Part shown: piece by piece, positions 10,613 to 20,842 of the stretch | Position numbering within the stretch: position 1 is the stretch's first letter | Layout: the number at the start of each line of letters is the position of its first letter | Assembly (NCBI GenBank): GCA_032358165.1 | Contig: CM063638.1 | Span: forward strand, 19,920 to 83,919 | Reading direction: 5' to 3' | Length of the DNA: 64,000 nt | From: Diplosphaera chodatii | Lineage: Eukaryota; Chlorophyta; Trebouxiophyceae; Prasiolales; Stichococcaceae | Program-made: the position numbers and the translations under genes | The notes under the pieces: generated by a model | What the model saw: only the letters and a program-made list of their open reading frames with translations | What the model was told of the DNA's origin: nothing | Databases searched by the model: none

Positions 10613-11227
10613 ATGTGCAAACATTCTCTAAACATCGATAATTTACAAAAAAATTTGCTTATTAATAATAGATATTATATTCATTATAAAAAAAATGTAT
10701 GCTTAGATTTAATCTACAAGCAAAATTTAAAAAACACCTTTGAAATTCCAAAAATAGAAAAAATTACTTTAAATGCTACCTATAAAACAATAGTGAATGA
10801 CAAAAAATTCATTATTCCTGCTTTAAGTTCATTAATGCTAATTTCTGGTCAAAACTCCAAATGGACAATTGCACACAAATCTATCGCAGGTTTTAAATTA
10901 AGAAAAAATCAAATAATCGGGTGTAAGACAGATTTACGAAATTTATTCATGTATAATTTTTTAGAAAAATTAATCACAATTATTTTACCACGTCTTAAAC
11001 ATTTTAAAGGTATTGATTCAAATAAAATACTCCATATAAGCATAGGTGTACCAGAAATTGTAGTTTTCTTTGAATTAGAAAATTATTTCGAATTTTTTCA
11101 GCTTTTAAAAGGATTAGATATTACTATATCTACAAGTTTCAAAAAAACTACTAACTCACATTTTTATAAACTATCGAAATCGCCAGTATCCGTTTTTCTG
11201 AGTGCATTTCAAGTTCCAATAAGATAA
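10613..11227 (+). CDS. rpl5: Ribosomal protein L5
   Basis: Component of the central protuberance of the mitochondrial large subunit. The 204-residue protein carries family features: the early PKIEKITLNA stretch (family P.i.kI.ln.g), SGQ.....AHKSIAGFKLRKNQIIGCK matching the L5 (t)Gqkp..t.ak.siA.Fk.R.g..iG.kvtlR core, a following RNLFMYNFLEKLI helix, and a C-terminal LDITISTSF strand (family GmdItivT.a). The N-terminal ~45 residues are poorly conserved. It starts at the ATG at 10613. Unlike typical algal ribosomal operons it stands alone, flanked by long spacers. Confidence 0.92.
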   Translation: MCKHSLNIDNLQKNLLINNRYYIHYKKNVCLDLIYKQNLKNTFEIPKIEKITLNATYKTIVNDKKFIIPALSSLMLISGQNSKWTIAHKSIAGFKLRKNQIIGCKTDLRNLFMYNFLEKLITIILPRLKHFKGIDSNKILHISIGVPEIVVFFELENYFEFFQLLKGLDITISTSFKKTTNSHFYKLSKSPVSVFLSAFQVPIR

Positions 11228-11891
11228 ATTTTTTGAATTAAAAATGTAATTTTTACATTCAAGTGTGAACTTTGAAATGTAAAAGTTTTTAATAAAAAAC
11301 TTATCAATAAAACTTATAAACGAAATAGTTAATGTTTTCATTAAGTTTTATACATCTCTTAAAAAAGATTTATTTGACTTAAATAAATTAATTTTACTTA
11401 AACACATTTTTTGTAACCTGCCAACCTATCACCTAATAAACGACTTCGTTGGTAAATTGGTGGGTTGGTGGGTTGGTGGGTTGGTTGGCAGGTTACAAAA
11501 AAAATTTTTGTTTATTAAATATTAGTTTTAAACTAAATAACAAACTTAAGCTTTAATTGCAAAAAGTTTTATAATTTTTTTTAATTTTTTAGTTTTCTTG
11601 TAAAAAAAAAACATTAGTTTACAAAAAAACTAAAAAAAATCTTTAAATATATAAAATAATTTGTTGTAAAAACAAAATTTTTAATATTTAAAGTATAAAA
11701 TTTAATTACTGGCTAAAAATCATAAACAAAAGAAAAAATGGTAGTTTTCTGAAAACAATGAAAAATTTTATTGTTTGAAACAAATTAAAAACCTAAAAAT
11801 TTTTTATTTAACACAACATACTACTTAACACAAATGCACAATGTAATATTAATGTCATATAAAAATAAATATTTATAAAAAAATTTATTTG
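11228..11891. other. Spacer rpl5-nad1 with short tandem repeat
   Basis: No gene. A small tandem run of ttggtggg units lies at about 11456-11492, flanked by an inverted copy of the aacctgccaacctatc theme. Confidence 0.6.
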
Positions 11892-12878
11892 TTAAGGTAA
11901 CCAATCGAAACTAATTAAAATGCCGGAAACTAATACTACCCAAGCTAGTGAAAATGGCAATAGTACTTTCCATCCTAGTCGCATTAATTGATCATACCTA
12001 TACCTTGGAAAAGCAGCACGAACCCAAATAAAGAAAAATAGAAACAATACTATTTTAAACCCAAACCAAAAAACACCAGGTAACCAATAAAAAATATTCA
12101 TGTTAAATATTGGCAGCCAGCCTCCCAGAAAAAAAAGTGCACAAAGACTACTCATTACAATCATATTTGCATATTCTCCAAGAAAAAATAATGCAAACCC
12201 CATAGAAGAGTACTCTACGTTATAACCAGCTACCAACTCGGCTTCCGCTTCTGGTAAATCAAAAGGAGCTCTGTTAGTTTCGGCTAAACATGATATAAAA
12301 AACATAATTAAAACTGGAAACAACGGTACACAAAACCAAACTTTTTGCTGAGCTAATACTACTTGTGTTAAATTTAATGAACCTACGCAAAGTAACACTG
12401 TAATCAAAATAAGCCCTAAAGATACTTCATAAGAAACCATTTGTGCTGCTGATCGTAAACTCCCTAAAAAAGCGTATTTAGAATTACTAGACCAACCTGC
12501 AGTAATAATACCATACACACCGAGCGAAGAAATTGCAAAAATATATAATAAACCTGCATTTAAATCAGCTAATACCAGCCCGTCTCCAAAAGGTATTACT
12601 GCCCACGCTACTTGGCTTAACATAAAAGTTAATACGGGTGCAAATAAAAATATAACCAAATTTGCATTACTTGGTAAAACAGGTTCTTTTACTAACAATT
12701 TTAATCCATCTGCAATTGGTTGAAATATACCAAATACACCTACTACATTAGGTCCTTTTCTACGCTGCATAGACGCCATAACTTTACGTTCTGCTAAAGT
12801 TAAGAATGCAACACCCAGCAACAAAGGAATTGTGATTGCAATTATTTTTAATACAATATTTAAAATAAGATAATTCAT
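11892..12878 (-). CDS. nad1: NADH dehydrogenase subunit 1
   Basis: ND1 (NuoH homologue) is the complex I membrane subunit that joins the hydrophilic arm and forms the quinone-entry chamber. The 328-residue protein shows about eight membrane segments, the [18 protein letters not shown] loop after the first helix, and [18 protein letters not shown] in the quinone-site loop, followed by [18 protein letters not shown]. The C-terminal [15 protein letters not shown] motif is complete. The start is ATG at 12878; no intron interrupts the gene here. Confidence 0.98.
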   Translation of the reverse strand: MNYLILNIVLKIIAITIPLLLGVAFLTLAERKVMASMQRRKGPNVVGVFGIFQPIADGLKLLVKEPVLPSNANLVIFLFAPVLTFMLSQVAWAVIPFGDGLVLADLNAGLLYIFAISSLGVYGIITAGWSSNSKYAFLGSLRSAAQMVSYEVSLGLILITVLLCVGSLNLTQVVLAQQKVWFCVPLFPVLIMFFISCLAETNRAPFDLPEAEAELVAGYNVEYSSMGFALFFLGEYANMIVMSSLCALFFLGGWLPIFNMNIFYWLPGVFWFGFKIVLFLFFFIWVRAAFPRYRYDQLMRLGWKVLLPFSLAWVVLVSGILISFDWLP

Positions 12879-13500
12879 AATGTTTTTTTAATTTTTGGTA
12901 AAAAGTAATACCATATTATACTATACTATAAAAATACTTGAATACTTTGTAACAAAGTAACGTTTAGGGTTATTTTGTTATGAAATGACAGGGACGAGCC
13001 TTTGCCAACGAATGAAAATTTTAAATTTTTGTTTGAATGTTTAAATAAGAATTATTCTCTAATACTTTCATACAAAAAATTCGTTTAAACATTTTGATAA
13101 CCAATTTAAAGATTGAACATTTGATAAACTCACTGGCAAAGGCCGTTTAGTAACGAAGTTATCTTCAAGGTAACTTCGTTACTCATTCCTGCAAAAATTG
13201 TTTTTCTACCTTATCAATCAACGAAGTTGGTTGGTTAGTTGATTTATTAGTTTATCGATTTATTGGTTAATTGCTTGATGGGGTACAACCTTAATAACCT
13301 ATTGAAACATATTTGCAACAGAAAAATTACAATAAATTAATACTTAAACAAGCATGCGATTAACTAAATAAGCATGTTGGTTTTAATGATAAAAAATAAA
13401 ACAAACTTTTATCGTTTTTGTACTTAACTGCTTTTCGTTAACTTATTTATATGTGTAAAGTTAGTTTATTATAAGCAGTGTTTTGTATTTTTACAAAATG
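12879..13500. other. Spacer nad1-trnM
   Basis: No gene visible. Partial R2-like sequence (gacagggacgagcctttgcc) near 12987-13006 and several aacgaagttggttggtta repeats. Confidence 0.5.
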
Positions 13501-13573
13501 AGGCAAAAGAGGGATTTGAACCCACGACACGTAGAGTATGATTCTACTGTTCTAACCACTGAACTATTTTGCC
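13501..13573 (-). tRNA. tRNA-Met (CAU), elongator type
   Basis: Acceptor GGCAAAA/TTTTGCC, anticodon stem GTAGA/TCTAC with loop ATCATAC, T loop TTCAAAT. The 1-72 pair is G-C, unlike the initiator at 44.3 kb, so this is taken as the elongator. The T stem has a possible T-T mismatch. Confidence 0.82.
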
Positions 13574-13614
13574 TAAAGAAAATTTAAACGAAATTTCAAA
13601 AATAAAGACTAGAA

Positions 13615-14493
13615 ATGAAAAAAAACAATATTATACTAATAAAAAAACAACCTAAAACTAATTTTTCTAACTTATATACTAATTTTATGAAACCTAATAT
13701 AAGCTTGGGTCACAATTCACTTAAATTGCAGCAATCTTGGCACAGTAAATTAAACAATTTATTTCTGGGAACCAGAAATAAAACTATAATTTTGAATTAT
13801 AAGTTTACATTAAACTGTTTAATTAAAGCTTTATATATTTTTGCAACAATTATAAAATCTAATGGAAATATTTTAATTGTCAATACCAATCCTGATTTAT
13901 CAAAACTTATATATCAGGTGAAACAAAATACCGAATGTAAGTATTTATTTTTTAGTGATTGTGGATGGACGAAAGGCAATTTAACAAACTTAAAACAAGT
14001 ACATGGTAAAATAAAAACATTTGCAAGCTTTTATCATAATTTTGATAATTTTTTAAACGAAAATAATATTCATTTTCCTAATTATAAAAAAATGAAAAAA
14101 AGTTATAAAGGATTTTTAAATAAAAGCATTGATTTAAAAAATTTAAAACAGAAAACACATTATAACACAAACTTTTTTTTTGAAAAAAAAAAAATATTGT
14201 TTAAAAATTTATCAGCTGTGAAAAACAATACAAAATCACCATATTTTTTAGACTTCAGTTTTGAATGGAAACCAGATATTGTCATTTTAATGGGCACAAA
14301 TAATGCTGAATCTATAATTGACGAAGCTTGTAGTATAAATGTACCGATTATAGGATTTTTGGATTCAAATTTTAATACTTATAATATTACTTATCCTATT
14401 CTTATAAACACTTATTATTATTATTTTGTTTGGCTTTTTTTTAATTTTTTTACTAAAATAAACAATAAACATTATTTCACAAAACTGAAATAA
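13615..14493 (+). CDS. rps2: Ribosomal protein S2
   Basis: Small-subunit ribosomal protein. The N-terminal half matches the S2 family: ISLGHNSLKLQQSWHSKLNN corresponds to aGvHfGh...k.np.m..yi, then an IILNYKFTLNCLIKALYIFA helix and GNILIVNTNPDLSKLI. The stretch FSDCGWTKGNLTN corresponds to the family rWlgGtLTN. A central poorly conserved region (about 150-205) precedes the conserved PDIVILMGTNNAESIIDEAC (family Pd.lvv.d...e..a..Ea) and NVPIIGFLDSNFN, with a Y..PI motif. At 292 residues it is longer than bacterial S2 because of a lysine-rich insertion. It starts at the ATG at 13615. Confidence 0.9.
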   Translation: MKKNNIILIKKQPKTNFSNLYTNFMKPNISLGHNSLKLQQSWHSKLNNLFLGTRNKTIILNYKFTLNCLIKALYIFATIIKSNGNILIVNTNPDLSKLIYQVKQNTECKYLFFSDCGWTKGNLTNLKQVHGKIKTFASFYHNFDNFLNENNIHFPNYKKMKKSYKGFLNKSIDLKNLKQKTHYNTNFFFEKKKILFKNLSAVKNNTKSPYFLDFSFEWKPDIVILMGTNNAESIIDEACSINVPIIGFLDSNFNTYNITYPILINTYYYYFVWLFFNFFTKINNKHYFTKLK

Positions 14494-15353
14494 ATAAGCA
14501 TAATGATTTAAATAAATAATGTGTATAAAAATAGTCAGTTTTGAGTTTTATATGAAATATACTTTTATGTAAATTTTTTTAGATATCAGATAAGTGATAA
14601 GTTTACTTATTTTTGCTTCATTTTTTAGAACACGTTTTCTAGAAAAGCTTGTTGTGTATACTTACTTATTCGCCAACCTGTAAACTCCTAAACTACTTTT
14701 TGATAAACAAAAAAAATTGTTATAACCTACTAACTAATAAATTAATTTCAGTAGAAAATCGGTAGAAACGAGTTCCTGTCAACGGATAGGTTGGTAAATT
14801 ACTAAGCAGCAGGTTACTTTTTGGCAGCAACTTGTCTATGCAAAAATGTATTTAATAATAAAGTTTACGCTTAAATATAATTTATGTTTATCTGTAAACT
14901 AAAAAAAAAACGTGAAATAATAAATTGTTATTTTTTAGAAAAGAAATTTAAATACATTTCGTTTAATTCAAACTTTATTATAACAAGCTATAGTTTGTAA
15001 TTTAGTTAATTTCGTACCAACAAACTAGTTTTCTCGCTGCTAAAACTTAGATAAAAAAGTAAAAAATTAAGAAAGTTTTAGCAATGAGAAAAATGTGTTA
15101 TGACAAAAAAATTCAAAACTCTATTTGACTTATTTATAAAAATCATATACTAAGCTTGTATTTAAACAATTTTAAATAAAAAATGAAAAATTATTTAAAT
15201 ATAAAATGAAAAATTATTTAAATATAAAATTTTTTATTACATACGTAAAATTTATTACATTACCCGTTGGCAGGAATTAGGAATTCTGCGTAGCAGGAAA
15301 TCGTCCCTGCAGAATATATTATTTTATTTAAATTTAATTGTATTTTATTTTTA
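14494..15353. other. Spacer rps2-rps3 with tandem repeat
   Basis: No gene. A 25-bp unit (aaaatgaaaaattatttaaa...) is repeated twice at about 15180-15231. R1 lies at 15263-15310, directly downstream of the minus-strand rps3 stop. Confidence 0.65.
15263..15310 (+). repeat. R1 double-hairpin element
   Basis: Copy of the ~47-bp element containing two consecutive hairpins, gcaggaattaggaattctgc and gcaggaaatcgtccctgc. This is the canonical orientation. Confidence 0.9.
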
Positions 15354-17372
15354 TTAACGGTAACAAATCCAAACTTTAATTCCCAATGTTCCAAATGAAG
15401 TGAAAGCATTTTTCGATTTGAAATCGATTTTCGATGAAAAAACGTGCAATGAAGTTTCACCATACTTAAAATTTTGAATTTTAGATCGCTGGGCTTTTTT
15501 AGATTTTCCGCCAACTCTACCAGAACACATAATACGTATACCTTTAATACCATTTGATTTTTGTTCAGCAAGCTTTTTTAAAATATAATTTTTTATTTTA
15601 AAAAACGGCACTCTTTTTTCTATATAATATATTACTTCATCTATAAGGAAAAAAGAATTTTGAAATATATTGCAAGTTTGGAAAAATTGAAAATTTACAT
15701 TACAGGAAAAATAACTGCATAAAATAGTTTCAATATGTGATTTATAAGGTGAACTTGGTAATATAACTTTTGTTTTTTCAGGTATTATAGTTTCATTTAA
15801 AATTGTAGAAATATCAGTTTGTAATGAGTCAACATATGTGTTTAATTTTTTATTTTGTGGAAGTGAAAAAAAGTTTTTTTTATAATTTGTGTGCGCAGAT
15901 AAATAAATATTATCATAATGCTTACAAAGTTTAAATAATTTACAATAGTGGTTATATATGTCATTTATGCACTCAGCATTTAGTAAACTTAAATTATAAT
16001 GTTTATCGTTTTGCAGGAACGATTTCTCCGCTGCTTTGCAACGCAAACGGCCAACAACGGGTTCATTAAATACATTGTGATTTGTTATGTTGTTTGAATT
16101 AATTCCATAAATATTTTTTACAGAAAATTGCAACTTATAACTTGCTTTCCTAAGTTTCATTAAACCATTTAAATTTGATTGATTGTTTTTTTTGGGTAAC
16201 TTAAATAGCTGTATATGGTTTAATGTATTTTTTGTTAAAAAATCTAAAATATTAAGTTTTAAATGCACAAAATTTGTATAAAATAAAATTTTAGATTTTT
16301 TGTGTTTAAAAAAAATAAAATTCTGTATTGAGTCTAAATTTAAATAGTTACGATTGTATTCTTTTTCAAGCGAAGCGACATTTACATCATAAAAATTTTG
16401 TTTAAATTTATGAATTTTTGGTTTGTTGAAAATCATATTAGAATTTTGCAGGCACGAGCCTTTGCCAACAGGAAATACTTTTTTATAATTATTTATTTTT
16501 ATTTGGAAATATTTTAAAGCTAAAAATTTTTTGTTTTTATAAATTTGTAAAAATAGAAATCCTAGAATGTATTTAAATGAAATTTTATTATAAAATTGTG
16601 CTTTTTGTAATGAACTAAAACTACAATGTGTGCGTTTATTATTTAATTCAGTTTTGGTTGATAATACTTTTTCTATAAAATTTAAATTTTTTTTTTCATC
16701 AACTAAGTTGAATACAGATTTCATGGAAAAATACTTTATTAAAAAATAGCGTATGTAAAATTGATTATATGATTTTATGAAATATATTAATTTTAAATAA
16801 TTTTCAAATAAAATATTTGCATTATTTTTAACAGTATTTTTTATCGATAATGCATTTTGCAATAAAGAAACATGTTTTTTATCTGTAGATGAGCGAGAAA
16901 AAAGCTCTTTTTTTTCTAATTTCCAATGCTTGTAATTTTTATAATTTTTGCTTTCTAACGAATTAGTTTGCAGGATTAGTTGATTACTGAATTCATCGTT
17001 AAAACTTTTTATTAAATAATTTGAAATTTGTTTTTGTTTAACTGAAAATTTAATATGTGCTTGATTAAAAAATTTTTTTTGAATTGTTTTAGTTTTTTTA
17101 GGATAGTTTAAATAAAAAATTTTGCATATATGTTTTTTGTTTTTATTTCCATTATAAAAAAATATATTAACTTTTATTTTACTAGGTAAATGCAAAATTG
17201 AATAACGTGCTGAACAAAATTTAATTTTTTTTAAAATTAAATTAATATACCATTGTATTTTTAAATCTTTCATAAGCAAATTAACATAATTACATTGATT
17301 AAACCAAGAAGAATCTATGGTACGATTAGTTCTCTCTAGTCTTAATGATATAGGATTAATTTTTTGGGCCAT
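15354..17372 (-). CDS. rps3: Ribosomal protein S3, expanded
   Basis: Small-subunit protein near the mRNA entry site. The chosen ATG at 17372 gives the canonical start MAQKINPISLRLERTNRTID followed by SSWF; the open frame extends seven more codons to a TTG at 17393. The C-terminal domain is also conserved: KSNGIKGIRIMCSGRVGGKS, then KKAQRSKIQ, a YGETSLHVFSSKIDF stretch and the end FGTLGIKVWICYR. Between them lie about 500 poorly conserved lysine- and asparagine-rich residues, an expansion seen in many algal and plant mitochondrial S3 proteins. Two spacer repeats sit in frame within that region: an R2-like segment encoding VGKGSCLQN (about 16447-16475) and an R5 segment encoding GRLRCKAAEKSFLQN (about 16015-16055). 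The total is 672 residues with no stop or frameshift. Confidence 0.93.
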   Translation of the reverse strand: MAQKINPISLRLERTNRTIDSSWFNQCNYVNLLMKDLKIQWYINLILKKIKFCSARYSILHLPSKIKVNIFFYNGNKNKKHICKIFYLNYPKKTKTIQKKFFNQAHIKFSVKQKQISNYLIKSFNDEFSNQLILQTNSLESKNYKNYKHWKLEKKELFSRSSTDKKHVSLLQNALSIKNTVKNNANILFENYLKLIYFIKSYNQFYIRYFLIKYFSMKSVFNLVDEKKNLNFIEKVLSTKTELNNKRTHCSFSSLQKAQFYNKISFKYILGFLFLQIYKNKKFLALKYFQIKINNYKKVFPVGKGSCLQNSNMIFNKPKIHKFKQNFYDVNVASLEKEYNRNYLNLDSIQNFIFFKHKKSKILFYTNFVHLKLNILDFLTKNTLNHIQLFKLPKKNNQSNLNGLMKLRKASYKLQFSVKNIYGINSNNITNHNVFNEPVVGRLRCKAAEKSFLQNDKHYNLSLLNAECINDIYNHYCKLFKLCKHYDNIYLSAHTNYKKNFFSLPQNKKLNTYVDSLQTDISTILNETIIPEKTKVILPSSPYKSHIETILCSYFSCNVNFQFFQTCNIFQNSFFLIDEVIYYIEKRVPFFKIKNYILKKLAEQKSNGIKGIRIMCSGRVGGKSKKAQRSKIQNFKYGETSLHVFSSKIDFKSKNAFTSFGTLGIKVWICYR

Positions 17373-17766
17373 ATAATACAAATATTTTTGCAAAGAATTT
17401 AAGTAATAAAAATTTATATGTAACTATTTGATTCAAATAGTAGAAATTTTAGGTTGCTTATGTAAATAATTTTTTGTTTCAAATTGATATTTGTATTTAC
17501 ACAAACAACGTTTTCAATTTTTTTTGTTAAAAAAAAAAATAGGTCACCTTTAAACACGAAATCGTGTTTTGCTTAACAGTAAGTTATATTTAAATTTTTA
17601 TTACAAAAAAATTTAAAAACATTAAAGCAATATAAAAGTTTTTTATTTAATGAACGTTAGCTGTAAGTAATTAAAAAATATCCCTTGGCAGGAATTAGGA
17701 ATTCTGCGTAGCAGGAAATCGTCCCTGCAAAAAACGGTTTTTTATATTAATTTTCTAATAAATTTG
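17373..17766. other. Spacer rps3-trnW
   Basis: No gene; holds an R1 element at 17682-17728. Confidence 0.6.
17682..17728 (+). repeat. R1 double-hairpin element
   Basis: Same ~47-bp unit as at 15263, with ccctt instead of cccgtt at its left edge. Confidence 0.9.
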
Positions 17767-17839
17767 CAGGAGAAAAGGGACTCGAACCCTTAACCGATAG
17801 TTTTGGAAACTAGCATTCTACCGCTTGAACTATTCTCCT
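17767..17839 (-). tRNA. tRNA-Trp (CCA)
   Basis: Acceptor AGGAGAA/TTCTCCT, anticodon loop TTCCAAA and T loop TTCGAGT. CCA reads UGG only, which argues that UGA is not a native tryptophan codon here. That matters for the stop-containing ORFs at 19, 43 and 52 kb. Confidence 0.93.
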
Positions 17840-18186
17840 TAAAATTATATTTTTTACTTTAATCTAATTTTAGTTTTGAAAGTTTTTCATATTTTTAATT
17901 TACACTAACGTTTAATAAATAAAAATTGTTTTTGTATTTAATAATAAACTTTGTTACAATTTTTTTTTGGTAACTTATTAACAAAATTGGTTAGTAGTAA
18001 TAAAGTAACCCTGCCTTTTGGTACAGGGCTCTGCCTCCTGCAGGTTACTTTGTAACTAAAGCAGCTGGTAGGTTACTAATCTGTATACTTAGTAATTAAG
18101 TAAGCTAAAATTTTATTTGATTACAAAAAAAAACTAAAAATATTAGGGTGTTACATTATTTACAAATATAGTATACATTCTTTCAT
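17840..18186. other. Spacer trnW-trnC
   Basis: No gene. Contains a GC-richer inverted motif around 17999-18050 (gtaataaagtaacc...ggttactttgtaact). Confidence 0.55.
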
Positions 18187-18258
18187 GGTTGGATAACATA
18201 GTGGCTAATGTGTAAGATTGCAAACCTTAAAACGACAGTTCAAATCTGTCTCTAACCT
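18187..18258 (+). tRNA. tRNA-Cys (GCA)
   Basis: Acceptor GGTTGGA/TCTAACC, anticodon loop TTGCAAA and T arm GACAG-TTCAAAT-CTGTC. Confidence 0.93.
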
Positions 18259-18715
18259 TAAACTTTTTAAAATTCAGTAAAATTTTTATCACTAAAAATT
18301 TTATTTAAAGAAAATGAAAAATACACTTTTTATAACTTTTTCTAGTAGTTGAATAAAATTTTAACCTATGTTTTTGTACAAAGCTTGAATATAGGTTACT
18401 TTATTACTAATCAATCAACCAACCAACTCTGTTTGTAGTTTGCGTTGCCAACCAACCGTAGGTTGGTTGGCAACGGGGTTGGGAAATTTTTGGGTAGTAG
18501 TTTAACGAAATCATACTTCATTAGTTTATCAAACAAAAATCTTGTTTGTAATTTGTTTACACGATAACCCTGTAAAAACGATTTCTTGCCAAGTGGTCAT
18601 AAATAAGTGTAGACGCATTATTATTTAGTTTTGATTTTATAATTTTAGATTTTTAGTTTAAATGCTGAAAAAAATTAATTAATTAATTTTATAAAATTTA
18701 TTTAAAAAAGAATTT
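18259..18715. other. Spacer with large inverted repeat
   Basis: No gene. A hairpin gttgccaaccaaccgtaggt/tggttggcaac lies near 18446-18476. Confidence 0.55.
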
Positions 18716-19100
18716 ATGAACATTTTTCTTATTTAAGATAGCACGAGAATTAATTTACTTAATTCTAATTTACTTGTTATTAAAATATGTATTATTTGAT
18801 ATGATATTTATTGCATATTTCTATACATTACGAAATAATCCAAAATCAAATTTAAATAAAGAAATTGCATAAAAAAATGCTTTTTCTAGAAATCTTGGTA
18901 ATCAAAATTAGTTTAAAGCAAATTCATTTATTGAAGAGTATTTTACTATTGATTTTCAGTCAGAATACTTTGTGTCTCTATTATACTTTGTATTGCTTAT
19001 ATTAGCATTAATTATTTTTACTATAATTATATCACGGGTTAGTGTTCATAAATACAATGCATGGGTATTATATTTAAACAAAAACTCCAAAATAAAATAA
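18716..19100 (+). pseudogene. Unidentified two-helix membrane protein with in-frame TAA and TAG
   Basis: From the ATG at 18801 the frame runs 100 codons to the TAA at 19100, interrupted by TAA at 18870 and TAG at 18909. Upstream of 18801 the same frame stays open to about 18720 and adds a hydrophobic stretch (ELIYLILIYLLLKYVLF). Downstream of the stops the frame encodes FIEEYFTIDFQSEYFVSLLY, a strong transmembrane helix and a basic tail ending LYLNKNSKIK. The composition is unlike surrounding spacer, so this looks like one coding unit broken by two nonsense codons, each one transition away from a Gln codon. I recognise no family. It forms a group with the next two ORFs. Confidence 0.45.
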
Positions 19101-19228
19101 TTTTCATTTATTTTGAAAAAATAAAACAAATGTAAATACTGAAAATTTTCTATTTTGTGCTTTTTTTTTATACAAACTTATAGTTTTGTATTTATTTACT
19201 GCTGTTTTTTTTTAAATAGAAAAGATTT

Positions 19229-19640
19229 GTGTTTAAAAATTACATAATAAAATTATTTATTTTGTTTATCTTTTTTATACTATTAAAATTTTTCAATATA
19301 TCTAGCTTTTTTTCTTGTACAACATACTGTTTACCTTTAGATCCAGATGATGTTAGTATAACTATTCCAGGTCGTATTGTTCGTGCAACTAAAAAAAACT
19401 ATTCCTTAAATTAGGATTGGTACAAGGCACCTTGCAGTAATTACTGGTACTCTTGGTGCAGCAGGCAGACTACTTCCACCACAAGCTAAAGCTGCTACTG
19501 CTATAGCAGTTTGTACTATTTTTAAAATTGGCGAAACTATGCGTAAATTTAGCAATATTCCAAAAAAGCCTTTGTCACAATTAAGTCTACCAAAACATGA
19601 CATAAATCTACTATCTGTGGTAGAATCTGGTTCTGATTAG
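19229..19640 (+). pseudogene. Unidentified exported or membrane protein, frameshifted
   Basis: The first part (GTG at 19229 to TAG at 19412) encodes an N-terminal hydrophobic segment, then SFFSCTTYCLPLDPDDVSIT and IPGRIVRATK. The other reading frame, from about 19410 to TAG at 19638, encodes IGTRHLAVITGTLGAAGRLL, then PPQAKAATAIAVCTIFKIGE and an ending LLSVVESGSD. Its Ala/Gly-rich composition is quite unlike spacer DNA. The two halves are joined most simply by one indel at the run of eight A at 19391-19398. I recognise no family; a signal-like N-terminus followed by an Ala/Gly-rich hydrophobic helix suggests a membrane-inserted protein. Confidence 0.45.
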
Positions 19641-19661
19641 TTTAATACAATCTTTATAAGT

Positions 19662-19823
19662 ATGTCTGAAGTACAAATTGTAGCGACTTGATGTGCAATT
19701 TTACTTGGTGTTTGTTTGTATTATGCTTTTTACTTTACCACTACGCGTTTTTTTACTTGCTTTATTTATGTAAATATAAATTTATGTATTTATTATTTGA
19801 CATACATTCCATTATTTTTGTAA
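19662..19823 (+). pseudogene. Small single-helix membrane protein with in-frame TGA
   Basis: From the ATG at 19662 the frame gives MSEVQIVAT, then a TGA at 19689, then CAILLGVCLYYAFYF and a short tail, stopping at 19821. A Trp at the TGA would complete a hydrophobic helix, but the only tRNA-Trp here is CCA. It is in the same frame as the second half of the preceding ORF, 22 nt downstream. No family recognised. Confidence 0.35.
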
Positions 19824-20422
19824 CTAAAATAAAATTATGCTGAATCCATTCTTAGTAATCTACAAATTTACCAATCAATTAAGTTGGTAAATTTGTAAAT
19901 TATTAAAATTAAAAATGACGTTTTATCAACTAAATTGGTTTGCAAATTATTAAACAGTATTTCCACAGGGACGATTTAAACGTTGCCAACTAATTAAATA
20001 ACTTCGTTGGTTAGTAGGTTGATAGGCAACGCAAATAAACAACGGATGATATTTTTACCTTTTTTAATAATGTTTACTGTTCAATAACCTATCTTTTGGT
20101 AACAAAGTAATCCTGTAACCTATCCCTTGGTCGATAAGGTAACCCTGAAGAGAACTTCGTTACCAATAAGCCTGATTTTATCAACTTTGTTCTGCCTATA
20201 AACAGAGTTTATAAACTGAGGCAGGGCGTTTAAATTGAACCCGTGATAAACAAAAAGAATTCTCGTAGCACGTAACTTTGTTATCAAAAAGTAAGTTACG
20301 AAAAAAAGGTTAAATTTTAAATTTAATTATTTTTTTATAAAAAACAAAAATTTAATTTAAACGCCGTTTTGTAAAAATTTAAATACATTTTTTAAATTAT
20401 AAAATTAAATCAATATATTTTT
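19824..20422. other. Spacer before the rpl16 block
   Basis: No gene. Dense in short inverted repeats (aactaaattggtttgc, ttaactttgttatc, cagggacgatttaaacgttg) and ends in an A/T run before rpl16. Confidence 0.55.
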
Positions 20423-20827
20423 ATGTTAAACCCAAAAAAAACTAAATTCAGAAAATATCAAAAAGGAAATATAAAAAAAATTACATCAAATAATGTTACA
20501 TTAAAATTTGGTAAGTTTGGATTAAAATCTTTAGAATCTGGGAGAATTTCTGCCTCAACTATTGAAGCTGTACGACGCACTGTTACTCGTAAATTTAAAA
20601 GAAGTGGAAAAATTTGGATAAAAATATTCCCAGATATTCCAGTGACTCAAAAACCTTTAGAAGTACGAATGGGAAAAGGAAAAGGGCTTCCGTGTTTTTG
20701 GGTATGCCGAATACAAGCAGGCCAAATTTTATTTGAAATGGATGGTATTTCATTGCAATTAGCAAAACAAGCATTCAGATTAGCCAACTCTAAATTACCA
20801 ATTAAAACTGTCCTTATTTCAAACTAA
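20423..20827 (+). CDS. rpl16: Ribosomal protein L16
   Basis: Large-subunit protein near the peptidyl transferase and A-site tRNA. The 134-residue protein covers nearly the full L16/L10e fold: MLNPKKTKFRKYQKGN at the start, LKFGKFGLKSLESGRISAST, IEAVRRTVTRKFKRSGKIWI, then PVTQKPLEVRMGKGKGLPCF and a C-terminal AKQAFRLANSKLPIKT helix. The start is ATG at 20423. It is followed 15 nt later by rps10 on the same strand, so the two are probably cotranscribed. Confidence 0.97.
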   Translation: MLNPKKTKFRKYQKGNIKKITSNNVTLKFGKFGLKSLESGRISASTIEAVRRTVTRKFKRSGKIWIKIFPDIPVTQKPLEVRMGKGKGLPCFWVCRIQAGQILFEMDGISLQLAKQAFRLANSKLPIKTVLISN

Positions 20828-20842
20828 TTAAAAACAATTTAT

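Noticed and set aside
15260..15571. 103-codon minus frame at the rps3 3' end
   Set aside because: Overlaps the conserved rps3 C-terminus in another frame and ends in an R1 repeat.
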